Shown here piece by piece: positions 41,891 through 50,664 of a stretch of 64,000 bases of DNA. Numbering within the stretch: position 1 is the stretch's first letter; every line of letters starts with the position of its first letter. The translations under genes were made by a program, and so were the position numbers. Origin of the DNA: UBA6522 sp963664945 (GTDB lineage Bacteria > Pseudomonadota > Gammaproteobacteria > Steroidobacterales > Rariloculaceae); contig OY761822.1 in the NCBI GenBank assembly GCA_963664945.1, positions 310,001 to 374,000 of the forward strand, written 5' to 3'. The notes under the pieces are model-generated. The model was not told where the DNA came from. It saw nothing but the letters and a program-made list of their open reading frames with translations, and did not search any database.

Positions 41891-42195
41891 CTACACCGCG
41901 TTCATCGGAAGGTTGTATGTCTCGATCAGCATCGATTCCAGCGACCTCCGCTCAATTTCGTTCTGCACCACGCGGGCATGGACGTGAGTCGCACCCTGCC
42001 GAATCGCGTCTGCCCAGCGCTCATGAATGTTGTTCGCCGCCCCTAGACGTGTTCTGAAAGACGTCGTTTGTCCGACGTTCTTGGCCTCTGCCACCATCGT
42101 CCGTCTGGGCTCGTCCCCGCGAAGACGTAGACGCCGGGTACATCGTTCCTGATTGTTTGTGTGGGGTCGTAGCTTGCGAATTCGTAGCCACCTCA
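41891..42195 (-). pseudogene. GIY-YIG-like nuclease domain protein, frameshifted
   Basis: The two halves lie in different frames. One frame gives YEFASYDPTQTIRNDVPGVY, VFAGTSPDGRWWQR (the GIY half); the next gives NVGQTTSFRTRLG, HERWADAIRQGATHVHARVV and ERRSLESMLIETYNLPMN (the YIG half and C-terminal helix). The break is near 42,080-42,090, and an upstream stop also removes a normal start. The YIG tyrosine itself is N. All this points to a decayed gene or accumulated errors. Confidence 0.7.
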
Positions 42196-42215
42196 CGAAA
42201 CAATACTCGAATTGC

Positions 42216-42593
42216 TCAAGAATCGGCTGCCGGATTTGTGGGCATCCCGGCGGGTATTTCCTTGTAAATGGCGACCACCCAATACCAGATGGACACCCCA
42301 ATAAGGAGCATTACCAGCACCAGACTATGCGCAATCATCCCCAACACTGCCCCTGCCGAAAGTGCGTCGATATCGTTCCGGGCGACCAGTGACATGATGA
42401 TTTGGGACACGGCTATCCACGATCCTGCGAACAGTGTCAAAGCCATTATGTTCACGCCCTTGTTGGGTAGCAGTCGTCCCGCTTCCCGAACATCTGCCGC
42501 CGTCATGGCGGTGGTCGCCACGAAGATGGCGACGACGATGTAAAGCGGCGCCTCGGGCAGCGCCAGGGCGGCTGCTTCAATCCCCTCCTGCAT
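42216..42593 (-). CDS. Small multi-pass membrane protein
   Basis: This is a 125-residue protein with about four hydrophobic helices: APLYIVVAIFVATTAMTAAD, NIMALTLFAGSWIAVSQIIM, GAVLGMIAHSLVLVMLLIGV and a following IWYWVVAIYKEI. No family is recognised. The stop of the upstream PLD-like gene is three bases before its start codon, so the two form an operon and probably act together at the membrane. Confidence 0.7.
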   Translation of the reverse strand: MQEGIEAAALALPEAPLYIVVAIFVATTAMTAADVREAGRLLPNKGVNIMALTLFAGSWIAVSQIIMSLVARNDIDALSAGAVLGMIAHSLVLVMLLIGVSIWYWVVAIYKEIPAGMPTNPAADS

Positions 42594-42596
42594 GAT

Positions 42597-43190
42597 CTAC
42601 ACGGCCTGAACGGCGTTCTTCAATCCATGCTCGAAGTGGTCCCGGTACTGCTTGCTGATCCGATAGCGAGTGTTGGACTCCCACCACCGTTGAGCTCTGC
42701 GGAGTCTGTATCCCCTCTCGCTGGCACCGTGGTCATGCCTCGAAAGGTGAACGAGCCGCCCGCTGTCCACGATTTTGTAGTGGGTGTCCGGCTCTTGTCT
42801 GCCGCCGTTCAGGTACCATATCTCGATGCGGCTTCGAAATTCCTCCGAGCGAGCCAGCTTTAGCAGTTCCAGCGGCTGGTCCACATCGTTGAAGAGGCAC
42901 CTGACCTTGATATTGCGTTTACGTATCCGTTCTCGCAGTGCGTCCAAGACGTCCTGACTGTTGTACATCGAACCCGCGAAGTCGTTGCCGTCATCGTGAA
43001 TGTCGATCTGACGGCGAGTCTGATTCACAAAGTCAATGAACATCTCCGTGGCTTGCTCATCCGTGTTCAGCCCGGATTCTTCTCGAAACCTGAGATCGCC
43101 CTGAACGGATACTATCAGGTACGCGCTGATCAGAAAGCCCACCGCCAAGATAGCTACCACTACCCATTCGGCACCCTGAATCATTTCCAT
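42597..43190 (-). CDS. Membrane-anchored PLD-like protein
   Basis: This is a 197-residue protein with an N-terminal membrane anchor (GAEWVVVAILAVGFLISAYLI), then a soluble part. It shows FVNQTRRQIDIHDDGNDFAG, LRERIRKRNIKVRCLFND, and HYKIVDSGRLVHLSRHDHGA, a pattern close to the HxK...D motif of phospholipase D nucleases and lipases, followed by a basic region. Only one HxK half is visible, so it may work as a dimer. The start ATG follows GGAGAAG; an upstream GTG at 43226 is less likely. With the small membrane protein behind it, it could be a membrane-linked defence or stress pair; this is inference. Confidence 0.65.
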   Translation of the reverse strand: MEMIQGAEWVVVAILAVGFLISAYLIVSVQGDLRFREESGLNTDEQATEMFIDFVNQTRRQIDIHDDGNDFAGSMYNSQDVLDALRERIRKRNIKVRCLFNDVDQPLELLKLARSEEFRSRIEIWYLNGGRQEPDTHYKIVDSGRLVHLSRHDHGASERGYRLRRAQRWWESNTRYRISKQYRDHFEHGLKNAVQAV

Positions 43191-43402
43191 TGCCAGTTCT
43201 TCTCCGTTACCGGCGCGTAAATTCACTGCAGAGAACAGAACCAGTTCGAATCCCAGCGGAGCCTGCTCTCATGCGGCCTGCGAGTGTATGGCACCACTTG
43301 GGGACCATACAACCTTTTGCGAGGGATAGGTATATTGAATGCACAGAGACGCCAGAAACAGTTCAGTTTGTGCGGTACTTGGTGAGTAATTGAGCTATTC
43401 GG

Positions 43403-43524
43403 CAGCAATTCCCGCTAACGACGCTCGCTCATCCGTCCTGGCCCGAATAAACGGCGAAATTCGCCATTGGGGCGTGATCCTGGAGGCGATTGTCGGGTCT
43501 CTCGGCGCTTGGCGGGAATTGCTG
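43403..43524. repeat. ~120-bp intergenic element with terminal inverted repeats
   Basis: CAGCAATTCCCGC at the left and GCGGGAATTGCTG at the right are perfect inverted copies. The middle holds GGCGAAATTCGCCAT, close to a motif (GCGAAAATTCGCCAT) inside the tyrS-linked element. It lies ten bases from the 3' end of tRNA-Thr. Confidence 0.7.
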
Positions 43525-43533
43525 GCTATTCGG

Positions 43534-43606
43534 TGCCGGCAGAGAGACTCGAACTCCCGACCTGAGGTTTACAAAACCCCTGCTCTACCAACTGAGCTAT
43601 ACCGGC
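43534..43606 (-). tRNA. tRNA-Thr(TGT)
   Basis: This is a full cloverleaf: acceptor GCCGGTA/TGCCGGC, D-arm TAGCTCAGTTGGTAGAGCA, anticodon loop with TGT (reading ACA), T-arm GGGAGTTCGAGTCTCTC. CCA is not encoded. Its 3' end faces the accessory region (1-43 kb), as tRNA targets of integrases do. Confidence 0.95.
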
Positions 43607-43711
43607 ACGGCATGAGGACGGTGCGCGCGAGATTGCGTGCACCGCTCGCTTCGATTGTCGCGGAAGACGGGAATCCGGCGCCGCCGGCCCTCCCGCTTCC
43701 CCTTGCTCCGG

Positions 43712-44443
43712 TTATTCCGGCTTTCTCGCCCTGATCAGGAACCGATCGGTTGCGAAGCGTAACGAGGGATCGCGAATACCCAGCGTGTGATCGTCTTCCG
43801 GGTTCATCAGGATGTCCGACTCGGCCTCGACAACGAAGCCCGCCTGGGCAAGAAGCTCCCGGGCCTTGGAAGGCTCCATGCGATGAAGCCCGGCGTTGTC
43901 CTGGCCGGCGATGCCCACATGATCGACCAACCCGAATACGCCGCCGGGCGCGAGCGCGTCGTAGATACCGCCGAGGAACCCCAATCCGGCTTCGTCGCCG
44001 CGATTGGCCATGTCGTGGAGATTGAGCGCGGTGAACGCTGCATCGGCCGGCGCGGGAAGGTCGATCGCTGTGCCTTCCGTGTAGATGACCTCCACGTTGC
44101 CGAGGCGCTCCGCGCGGGCCGCCGCCATTTCTCCCACTCGCGCCTGAAAACGCGCCGCGTTCTGGGAGTAGACCATGCCTTCCGGTCCCACGGCGGCCGA
44201 CAGCACCTCGGTGTACCAACCGGCGCCCGCGATGGCCTCAAGTACGGTCATGCCCTCCTCGATACCGACGAAGTTCAGTACTTCGGCGGGCATGCGGGAC
44301 GCATCCCGTTCCTTCTCTTCAGCCGGCCGCTCCCCGGCCATCAGCGCCGCCTCGAATCCCGGCGCCAGTTGCGCCCATGCGCCGCCGGTGAAAGCCGCCG
44401 CGCAAGCCGCCGCAGCAACCAGCAATCCTGTTCTCGTCCTCAT
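43712..44443 (-). CDS. Exported SAM-dependent methyltransferase-like protein
   Basis: This is a 243-residue protein with a signal peptide (RTGLLVAAAACAAAFTGGAW, cleavage after AWA). A class I methyltransferase fold follows: LEAIAGAGWYTEVLSAAVG (motif I, slightly altered from the usual GxGxG), VEVIYTEG, AFTALNLHDMAN, GGVFGLVDHVG. It is a family common in proteobacteria with a periplasmic location, where SAM is not normally available, so the real activity is open. It follows ddl by 50 bases on the same strand. Confidence 0.85.
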   Translation of the reverse strand: MRTRTGLLVAAAACAAAFTGGAWAQLAPGFEAALMAGERPAEEKERDASRMPAEVLNFVGIEEGMTVLEAIAGAGWYTEVLSAAVGPEGMVYSQNAARFQARVGEMAAARAERLGNVEVIYTEGTAIDLPAPADAAFTALNLHDMANRGDEAGLGFLGGIYDALAPGGVFGLVDHVGIAGQDNAGLHRMEPSKARELLAQAGFVVEAESDILMNPEDDHTLGIRDPSLRFATDRFLIRARKPE

Positions 44444-44493
44444 GATTCCGTTCTCCTCAAGATGAACCTTGACCCGCGTAAGGACCGCGTAGT

Positions 44494-45588
44494 TTACACC
44501 ACGCCGCGGCCGCGAAGTTCCAACGCGAGTTCCAGCAAACGGTCGATCAAATCACTGTATGCGATGCCGCTCGCTTCCCAGAGCCGGGGATACATGCTGG
44601 ACTCGGTGAACCCCGGCATGGTGTTGACTTCACTGATGCAGGCCTTGTTCGTGCCTCGTTCGAGGAGAAAATCCACGCGGGCGAGCCCGGAACAGGCCAG
44701 GGCTTCAAACGACCGCACCGCCAACTCCTTCAGTTCCAGGGTCAGGGAGTCTTCCAGCGCCGCCGGAACGATCAACTCGGTGGCATCGTCGAAGTATTTC
44801 GCCTTGTAGTCGTAGAACGCCCGCCGGGGCCGGATTTCCCCGGGGACCGACGCCTGGGGATCGCTGTTGCCCAGGATGGCGATCTCGATCTCGCGGGCGG
44901 CGATTCCGGGTTCGACCAGCAGCCTCTCGTCGTATCGCGCCGCCAGGTCGAGGCCCGTTGCCAGTTCCTCGCGGTTGCCGACCTTTGAAATCCCCACGCT
45001 CGAGCCGAGGTTGGCGGGCTTCACGAACAGCGGGTAGGAGAACGACGATTCGAGATCGTCCAGAATATGCTCGCGCCGGCCCTTCCATTTGCCGCGCTGA
45101 ACCATGATCCATGGCAGCGTCGGAATCGAATTGGACCGAAATACGTCCTTGGCCAGCCCCTTGTCCATGGCCACCGCGCTGGCCGCCACGCCGCATCCGA
45201 CATAGGGCACGCCGCAGAACTCGAGCAGGCCCTGGAGCGTGCCGTCTTCGCCCATGGGGCCGTGCAACAGGGGAAACACGGCGTCGACGCCCGCACGCGA
45301 CAACAAGGCCAGGGCTTCCGCCATCGCGCCAATGGTGTCCGCGGACGATTCCGGTTTATCCCGGGGCCTGGCTGACGCGGCATCCCGGGAAGCTTCCGCT
45401 TCCAGGGAAAGCCTGTCCAGGACATCGTCGCCGACCGACCACGCTCCGGTCCTGGCGATACCGATCGGAACCACTTCGTAACGCGAGGTGTCGATGGCTC
45501 CGAGCACTCCCCGGGCCGTCAGCAGGCTGATTTCATGCTCGCCGGAGGCGCCGCCGAAGATGACGCCGATCCGTTGTCGTGCCGACAT
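44494..45588 (-). CDS. ddl: D-alanine--D-alanine ligase
   Basis: This is a 364-residue cytoplasmic ATP-grasp enzyme that joins two D-alanines for the peptidoglycan stem peptide. It shows IGVIFGGASGEHEISLLTAR, PLLHGPMGEDGTLQG, PYVGCGVAASAVAMDKG, LFVKPANLGSSVGISKV (ATP grip), ACSGLARVDFLLER and EVNTMPGFTESSMYP (metal-binding E and N). Length and motifs match the longer DdlA-type group. It lies about 100 bases after coaX on the same strand and may share its transcript. Confidence 0.95.
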   Translation of the reverse strand: MSARQRIGVIFGGASGEHEISLLTARGVLGAIDTSRYEVVPIGIARTGAWSVGDDVLDRLSLEAEASRDAASARPRDKPESSADTIGAMAEALALLSRAGVDAVFPLLHGPMGEDGTLQGLLEFCGVPYVGCGVAASAVAMDKGLAKDVFRSNSIPTLPWIMVQRGKWKGRREHILDDLESSFSYPLFVKPANLGSSVGISKVGNREELATGLDLAARYDERLLVEPGIAAREIEIAILGNSDPQASVPGEIRPRRAFYDYKAKYFDDATELIVPAALEDSLTLELKELAVRSFEALACSGLARVDFLLERGTNKACISEVNTMPGFTESSMYPRLWEASGIAYSDLIDRLLELALELRGRGVV

Positions 45589-45690
45589 GGCTCACCCGCC
45601 CCCGGACGCGAAATCAGGGGAGTTCGCCAAGGAGAAAATCGGCGGAACGCGGATCATGGCGCGAATGATAACGATTGTGGGGCCCGCAAC

Positions 45691-46482
45691 CTACCCGGAA
45701 TGCCGGACCGGCCTTGAAGGACAAAGATCCAGCACGCCGGCAACTGAACCGAGGCCTTCGAGCACGAGGTGGGGGCGGCGCTCGCAGGGTGTCTCCAACC
45801 AGGGGGAAAGCCTCCCGGCATCGCCGCCAGTCAGGTAGACCGCAGGCTGTGCCCCCAGTTCCTGGGCTACGGCCGACAGAGCCCGGTCCAGGGCTCCGGC
45901 AAGACCCAGCATCGCTCCCTTGGCCACCGCCTCGTCCGTACCGGTCCCGAGAAGGGCTGCCCCCCGGCCGGGGTGTGATTGCCCCCGCGTTTCGCCGATA
46001 TCGCTGGTCTGCCGGTCGAGCGCCGCGGCGACGACACGGGGACCGGCGAGAATCAGGCCTCCCAGGTGCCGGCCGCCCGCATCGACGGCATCCAGGGTGA
46101 CGGCCGTTCCGGCGTCGATCACACCGGCGGCGCCGCCCGCGAGCCTGAAGCCCGCGATCAACGCCACCCATCGGTCCGCACCCATCCGGGACGGGTCCGA
46201 GTAGGCGCAACGTACGCCATGCGCCTCCTGCGCGGTGGCGACGAACTCGGATTGCACGTTCCAACGCCGGTTCACGTATTTCGACAATGACGAGGCCATG
46301 CCCTCTCCCGCCACGTTGACCGCCACCACGCGGTCGAACCGCGCGGGCGCGGCCTCGTCCAGCGCCTTCAGCGCCGCGCCCGGAATTCGGCCGTGGACGG
46401 CTTCACCGCGGCCGGCCAGGCCGTGCCGGGTAACGCACGCCCACTTGATGCGGGCGTTGCCGATGTCAACGACGAGAATCAT
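45691..46482 (-). CDS. coaX: Type III pantothenate kinase
   Basis: This is a 263-residue enzyme for the first step of coenzyme A synthesis. The ASKHA-fold phosphate loop is MILVVDIGNARIKW, then SDPSRMGADRWVALIAGF (pantothenate-binding), GVIDAGTAVTLDAVD and LGGLILAGPRV, ending with AVYLTGGDAGRLSPWL. The start overlaps the birA stop (ATGA), so the genes are translationally coupled, a layout typical of birA-coaX in proteobacteria. Confidence 0.93.
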   Translation of the reverse strand: MILVVDIGNARIKWACVTRHGLAGRGEAVHGRIPGAALKALDEAAPARFDRVVAVNVAGEGMASSLSKYVNRRWNVQSEFVATAQEAHGVRCAYSDPSRMGADRWVALIAGFRLAGGAAGVIDAGTAVTLDAVDAGGRHLGGLILAGPRVVAAALDRQTSDIGETRGQSHPGRGAALLGTGTDEAVAKGAMLGLAGALDRALSAVAQELGAQPAVYLTGGDAGRLSPWLETPCERRPHLVLEGLGSVAGVLDLCPSRPVRHSG

Positions 46483-47300
46483 CGGGCCGGCCGCACCGTG
46501 ACATCCCCGGAAAAGATCCGGCGCTTGCCGTCCCCGGTCATCAGAATCAGCGCGCCGCTGGAATCCACGCCATTGGCCGTGCCCGACAGACGGAAGGGAC
46601 CGTCGGTGACGGTCACGGGCCGGCGCTTCAGGTAGTCCGCCTCGCGAAACTGGGTGCGGAACGCCTCGAACCCGGATTCTTCGAAGATCCCGAACATCGC
46701 GAAGTAGCCCGCGATCAGTCGGGCGGCCAGGTTGTTGCGCCGGGGCGGGCGGCCGGCCGTCATCGTCGCCAGGTCGGTCGCGCTGCCGGGCCGTTCGCCC
46801 AGGTTCCAGAGTATCTGGCTGTCGACGGATACGTTCAGGCCAAGCCCCACGACAACGTGGCAGGAGCCGCCCTGCCCGGAACCGGTCTCCACCAGGATGC
46901 CGCCGAGTTTTTGGTTGTTCCACACCAGGTCGTTGGGCCACTTCAGCGCCGGGGCCCGGCGGCACGCCGCCTGGATGACCCGCCGCGTCGCCACGCCCGC
47001 GGCCAGCGAGAGCGCGGGCAGGTCGGCCGGCGCCTCCGGGAACGACCAGCCCACGGACAGCCCGATGCCGCTGCGCGGCGGCATGGTCCACGTTCTGCCC
47101 ATCCGGCCGCGGCCCGCATGCTGGAATTCGGCCAGCGCCGCGGTGAGATTTCCCGGGGCCGGGGCAGGCCCGCCAAGCAGATGGGAGTTGGTGGAGCGCA
47201 GCTCCGAGAATACTTCCACACGGGCGATGTGCCGCAGGACGTCGGGGCTGATCCGCGAGCGGATCCGGTCAGGGTCGAGGAGATCGGGCGGTTGCGGCAT
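46479..47300 (-). CDS. birA: Biotin--[acetyl-CoA-carboxylase] ligase, no HTH domain
   Basis: This is a 273-residue ligase that attaches biotin to the carrier protein of acetyl-CoA carboxylase. The key parts are the specificity motif STNSHLL, AEFQHAGRGRMGRTW (GRGRxGRxW biotinyl-AMP loop), GIGLSVGWSF, ALKWPNDLVWNNQKLGGILV, and the C-terminal domain with NGVDSSGALILM. The N-terminal HTH of E. coli BirA is missing, so it is a monofunctional enzyme and does not repress the bio operon itself. It is ten bases after plsY and overlaps coaX. Confidence 0.93.
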   Translation of the reverse strand: MPQPPDLLDPDRIRSRISPDVLRHIARVEVFSELRSTNSHLLGGPAPAPGNLTAALAEFQHAGRGRMGRTWTMPPRSGIGLSVGWSFPEAPADLPALSLAAGVATRRVIQAACRRAPALKWPNDLVWNNQKLGGILVETGSGQGGSCHVVVGLGLNVSVDSQILWNLGERPGSATDLATMTAGRPPRRNNLAARLIAGYFAMFGIFEESGFEAFRTQFREADYLKRRPVTVTDGPFRLSGTANGVDSSGALILMTGDGKRRIFSGDVTVRPAR

Positions 47301-47310
47301 GGACGGTCCG

Positions 47311-47949
47311 CTAGCGGCGCAGGCGCGGCCGGTTGGCCCGGTGCTCGGTCCCGGCGAGGATGCGCTGGAGATTTTCGCGATGCGTGTAGACAATGATCAC
47401 GGCCACCCAGGCGGAAAAGATGAACAGGCCCAATTGCTCCGGCAGCGCCGTCAATCCAAAGTACACCGGCGCCGCCACGGCCACACCGACCGTCGCCAGC
47501 CCGACGTAGTGCGTGACCGCGATGACGGCCAGCCACAGGACCACCGCGGGCAGGGCGATTTGCGGCGCGACCACGAACAGCACGCCGATGGCGGTGGCTC
47601 CGCCCTTGCCACCCCGAAAACCGTGCCAGAGCGGATAGACGTGTCCGAGGATCGCCGCGGCCGCCACGCTGTACCGGATCAGGTCCCGGCTGACCAGCGG
47701 GTCGATGCCCACGCCGGGAATGACGAGCGAAGGCAGCAGCGCCACCGGCAGGACTCCCTTGCCGACATCGATGACCATGACCCCGAGGGCGAAGGAAAAT
47801 CCCTGGGTCCGAAGCGCGTTGGTGCCGCCGGGGTTGCGGCTGCCGACTTCGCGGATGTCAACGCCGCCGCAAATCCGCCCCATCGCCAGGGCACCGAGCA
47901 CGGAACCCAGCAGATACGCTGCGGTAAACTTCAATCCCAACTCGATCAT
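47311..47949 (-). CDS. plsY: Acyl-phosphate:glycerol-3-phosphate acyltransferase
   Basis: This is a 212-residue inner-membrane enzyme that makes lysophosphatidic acid from acyl-phosphate and glycerol-3-phosphate. It has about five transmembrane segments and the three PlsY motifs: LLGSVLGALAMGRICG, then SRNPGGTNALRTQG, and HVYPLWHGFRGGKGGATAIG. It is first of a plsY-birA-coaX run on the minus strand with very short gaps, so it is the head of that operon. Confidence 0.95.
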   Translation of the reverse strand: MIELGLKFTAAYLLGSVLGALAMGRICGGVDIREVGSRNPGGTNALRTQGFSFALGVMVIDVGKGVLPVALLPSLVIPGVGIDPLVSRDLIRYSVAAAAILGHVYPLWHGFRGGKGGATAIGVLFVVAPQIALPAVVLWLAVIAVTHYVGLATVGVAVAAPVYFGLTALPEQLGLFIFSAWVAVIIVYTHRENLQRILAGTEHRANRPRLRR

Positions 47950-48082
47950 GCCGGAAGACCCACCGGGATGCCCGGCGCGATTCTATCACCGGGACCGCCC
48001 GTAGTTGAGAGGGCGGGATGGGCTTTGCGCATCGCCCGGGAAGGACAGTCTTGCGGACAAGCGACGAGGAACGACCGTCCGG

Positions 48083-49870
48083 TCAGCTTCCCAGCCAGGC
48101 CAGCCGTCGGGCCATCGCGTCGGCGTCGGGCTTGTCCACGAGACGCAGCACGCAGCGGTCGAGGGCCGCTTCGGCGAGGGTCACCGGAAACTCCAGCAAC
48201 TCCTCGTCTCGAAAGCCGGTCAGCCGAACCGTCTGTCCGGCCTTGAATCTGGACAATCGTGCCTGGAGATTGCTCCCGCTCAACTTCAGCCCGTCGATGG
48301 CGATCAGGAGATCGCCGGGGCTCACGCCGGCCCGCTCCGCGGGACTGTCCGCCATCACCGCAACCACGTCCAGGCCGGCGTTCCGATGCCGGATTCGAAT
48401 ACCCAGTTCCAGCGGCGGCGAGTCGGCCGCGCCCTTGCCGCCTGCAGCCCGGCCGAAGCGCTTGTCGCGGCGAAACTCAAGGGTCACGCCGAAGTCGGCC
48501 AACAATGGCGCCAACGGCAGGTCCTCCGTGCCCCGCACCGCGGCCGCGAAGAATTCCGCAAGATCCAGCCCGGATACTTCCCGAGCCAACTCCTCGAATG
48601 CGGTCTCGGGCATGCCTGCGTCGGAATACGCATAGCGCTGCCAGAGTTCGCGCATGACCGTATCCAGCGTCGCGTCGGAATCCCTGCGCAGGGTCAGGTC
48701 AAGGGCGAGCGCCGCGAGCGCTCCCTTGCCGTAGTAGCTGATGATGGCATTGGGGGAGTTCACTTCCGGCTTGTAGTGCCTGTCCCAGGCATCGAAGCTG
48801 GCCTCGGCAAGACTCTGCCGGAGTCGACCGGGAGTCTGGTAGACCCGGGTCAGGTCCGTTCCAAGGGCGCGCAGGTAGGCCGACGCGTCGATGAGGCCGC
48901 TTCTGAGCAGCAGCGCGTCCTGGTAGTAGGAGGTCACGCCTTCAACAACCCATAGCAGCCGCGTGTAATTGCGCCGGTCCAGTCGATACGGGCTGAACGC
49001 CCCGGGCTTGATGCGCTTGACGTTCCAGGAGTGAAAGTATTCGTGGCTGCACAGGCTGAGGAAGCGTTGGTATTTTTCGGATACGCCACGCTGTCCCGGT
49101 ACAGGCAACTCGTCCCGCGAGAACATCAGGCTGCTCGAGGCCCGGTGCTCCAGTCCTCCGTGGCCGCGGGCCACGGCGTAACCGAGAAACAGGTATTGAG
49201 CAAACGGCGCCGGCCGGCCGAACAACGCGATATGCGCCTCGCAAAGCTTCTCGAGGTCCGCGCCGATGCGGTCCATGTCCGTCTGTTGGCGGCCCGCGAT
49301 GACCAGCCTGTGCGGAACCCGGTCCGCCTGGAATTCCACCTCTTCGAAATTTCCAAGCTCGAACGGATGGTCGATGAGTTCGTTGAAATTCTCCGCCGAG
49401 TACCTGCCGAATCCGTCGGCATCGACCTCTACGGCACGCATGGCCGTCGCCACTCGCCAGCCACTGGCGCGCGGATCCTCGGGACGCTCCAGAATGAGCT
49501 CGACCGGATCCGCTTCACGGCCCTCGGGCGCGAGGAACAGGCAGGCGCCATTGAAGTACCCGCGCCTGGAGTCCAGGTACGCGCCTCGCACGGAGCGTTC
49601 CAGGCCGAAGACTTCGGCGGTGACGGTCAATTCCGCGCCTTCGTTGGCACATCGCCAAGTGCTCTTCGAGACCTTTTCAAGGTCCACGGCGCTTCCGTCC
49701 GACTCGGCCCGAATATCGACCACGTGCCTGGCGTACTCACGCAGCAGGTAGCTGCCCGGTGTCCAGGACGGCAGCGTGAACCGCTGCTCGGTCGCGGGAT
49801 TGCCGACGCGGCAGGAAACCTCGAAGTGATGGCTGTTCAGGCTGGCGAGCCGGACGCGGTAACGGATCAT
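48083..49870 (-). CDS. M61 family aminopeptidase with PDZ domain
   Basis: This is a 595-residue metallopeptidase of the glycyl aminopeptidase family. An N-terminal beta domain (FTLPSWTPGSYLLREYARHV) is followed by the zinc catalytic site SLCSHEYFHSWNVKRIKP (HExxH) and the downstream ligand in LLWVVEGVTSYYQDALLLRS. The C-terminal PDZ domain (~500-580) begins LGIRIRHRNAGLDVVAVMAD and includes AERAGVSPGDLLIAIDGLKL. It is predicted to trim peptides. No clear signal peptide is visible. A tandem duplication of the start region lies immediately upstream, making the exact start ambiguous. Confidence 0.92.
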   Translation of the reverse strand: MIRYRVRLASLNSHHFEVSCRVGNPATEQRFTLPSWTPGSYLLREYARHVVDIRAESDGSAVDLEKVSKSTWRCANEGAELTVTAEVFGLERSVRGAYLDSRRGYFNGACLFLAPEGREADPVELILERPEDPRASGWRVATAMRAVEVDADGFGRYSAENFNELIDHPFELGNFEEVEFQADRVPHRLVIAGRQQTDMDRIGADLEKLCEAHIALFGRPAPFAQYLFLGYAVARGHGGLEHRASSSLMFSRDELPVPGQRGVSEKYQRFLSLCSHEYFHSWNVKRIKPGAFSPYRLDRRNYTRLLWVVEGVTSYYQDALLLRSGLIDASAYLRALGTDLTRVYQTPGRLRQSLAEASFDAWDRHYKPEVNSPNAIISYYGKGALAALALDLTLRRDSDATLDTVMRELWQRYAYSDAGMPETAFEELAREVSGLDLAEFFAAAVRGTEDLPLAPLLADFGVTLEFRRDKRFGRAAGGKGAADSPPLELGIRIRHRNAGLDVVAVMADSPAERAGVSPGDLLIAIDGLKLSGSNLQARLSRFKAGQTVRLTGFRDEELLEFPVTLAEAALDRCVLRLVDKPDADAMARRLAWLGS

Positions 49871-49977
49871 GCCGTCGGTCCAATGCCGGGGAGCCGAGCC
49901 CGGTAACGGATCATGCCCCCGGTTCCATTCCGGCAAGCCCGGCCCGGCATCGGATCATGTCGTGAATCCTGCGCCGC

Positions 49978-50622
49978 TCAGGTGTCCAGCGAGGCCACGG
50001 CGGGCCTGCCGTCGATAGCCTCCTTCCAGCGGCGCAGGTGCTCCCGATTCGCCGCGGGATCGTCCTTCGTCACCCAATGTGCGAACCATCGGTACACGTA
50101 GGCCACTATGTCGGCGTAGGTGTAGCGGTCGCCGGCCAGGTATTCGCTTTCGGCCAGTCGGCGGTCGAGCTTGTCGAAGAACGCCCCGATGCGTTTCTCA
50201 CCCCTTTCGACCAGCGCCGGGATTTTTTCGTAGCCTATCGGCCCCGGCAGCGCCCCCCGTCCCGCGGGAAATGCCTCGGAATTGCGGAACCGCTCCTGAA
50301 TGGCCAGATAGCCCTCCAGCGTCGCGATGTCATGCCACATCAGCACAAGCGCCTGCTCCCTGGCGTCGCGGCCCATGAGGTTGGGCTCCGGTTGGATCTG
50401 CTCCAGGTAATGGACGATCGCCAGGCTTTCGTTGATGCAGATGCCGTCGTCCAACTCCAGCGCCGGCAGAGTCACGTTGGGATTGACGTCCGCGTAGTCC
50501 CCGGTGCGGTGCTCGCCGGCCCGTATGTTCAGGACTACGGTTGGGATGTCGAGTCCCTTCTCGGCCACTACGATGCCCACCTTGCGGGGGCTCGGGGCTC
50601 CGGGGAAGTAGAAAAGTTTCAT
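49978..50622 (-). CDS. Glutathione S-transferase family protein
   Basis: This is a 214-residue GST. The thioredoxin-like domain is MKLFYFPGAPSPRKVGIVVA (Ser/Cys-position region), VTLPALELDDGICINESLAI (cis-Pro and the glutathione-gamma-Glu site), followed by the helical domain with AGDRYTYADIVAYVYRWFAH. It conjugates or reduces substrates using glutathione in the cytoplasm; substrate is unknown. It is encoded upstream of the M61 gene on the same strand with ~100 bases between. Confidence 0.9.
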   Translation of the reverse strand: MKLFYFPGAPSPRKVGIVVAEKGLDIPTVVLNIRAGEHRTGDYADVNPNVTLPALELDDGICINESLAIVHYLEQIQPEPNLMGRDAREQALVLMWHDIATLEGYLAIQERFRNSEAFPAGRGALPGPIGYEKIPALVERGEKRIGAFFDKLDRRLAESEYLAGDRYTYADIVAYVYRWFAHWVTKDDPAANREHLRRWKEAIDGRPAVASLDT

Positions 50623-50664
50623 CGGCCTCTTGGTCCTGCCGGGAATGATCAAAAAAGATGCGCT

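Noticed and set aside
43534..43606. attL/attR pair using the tRNA-Thr tail
   Set aside because: No second copy of the tRNA 3' tail was found in the window, so no attachment-site pair can be called here.
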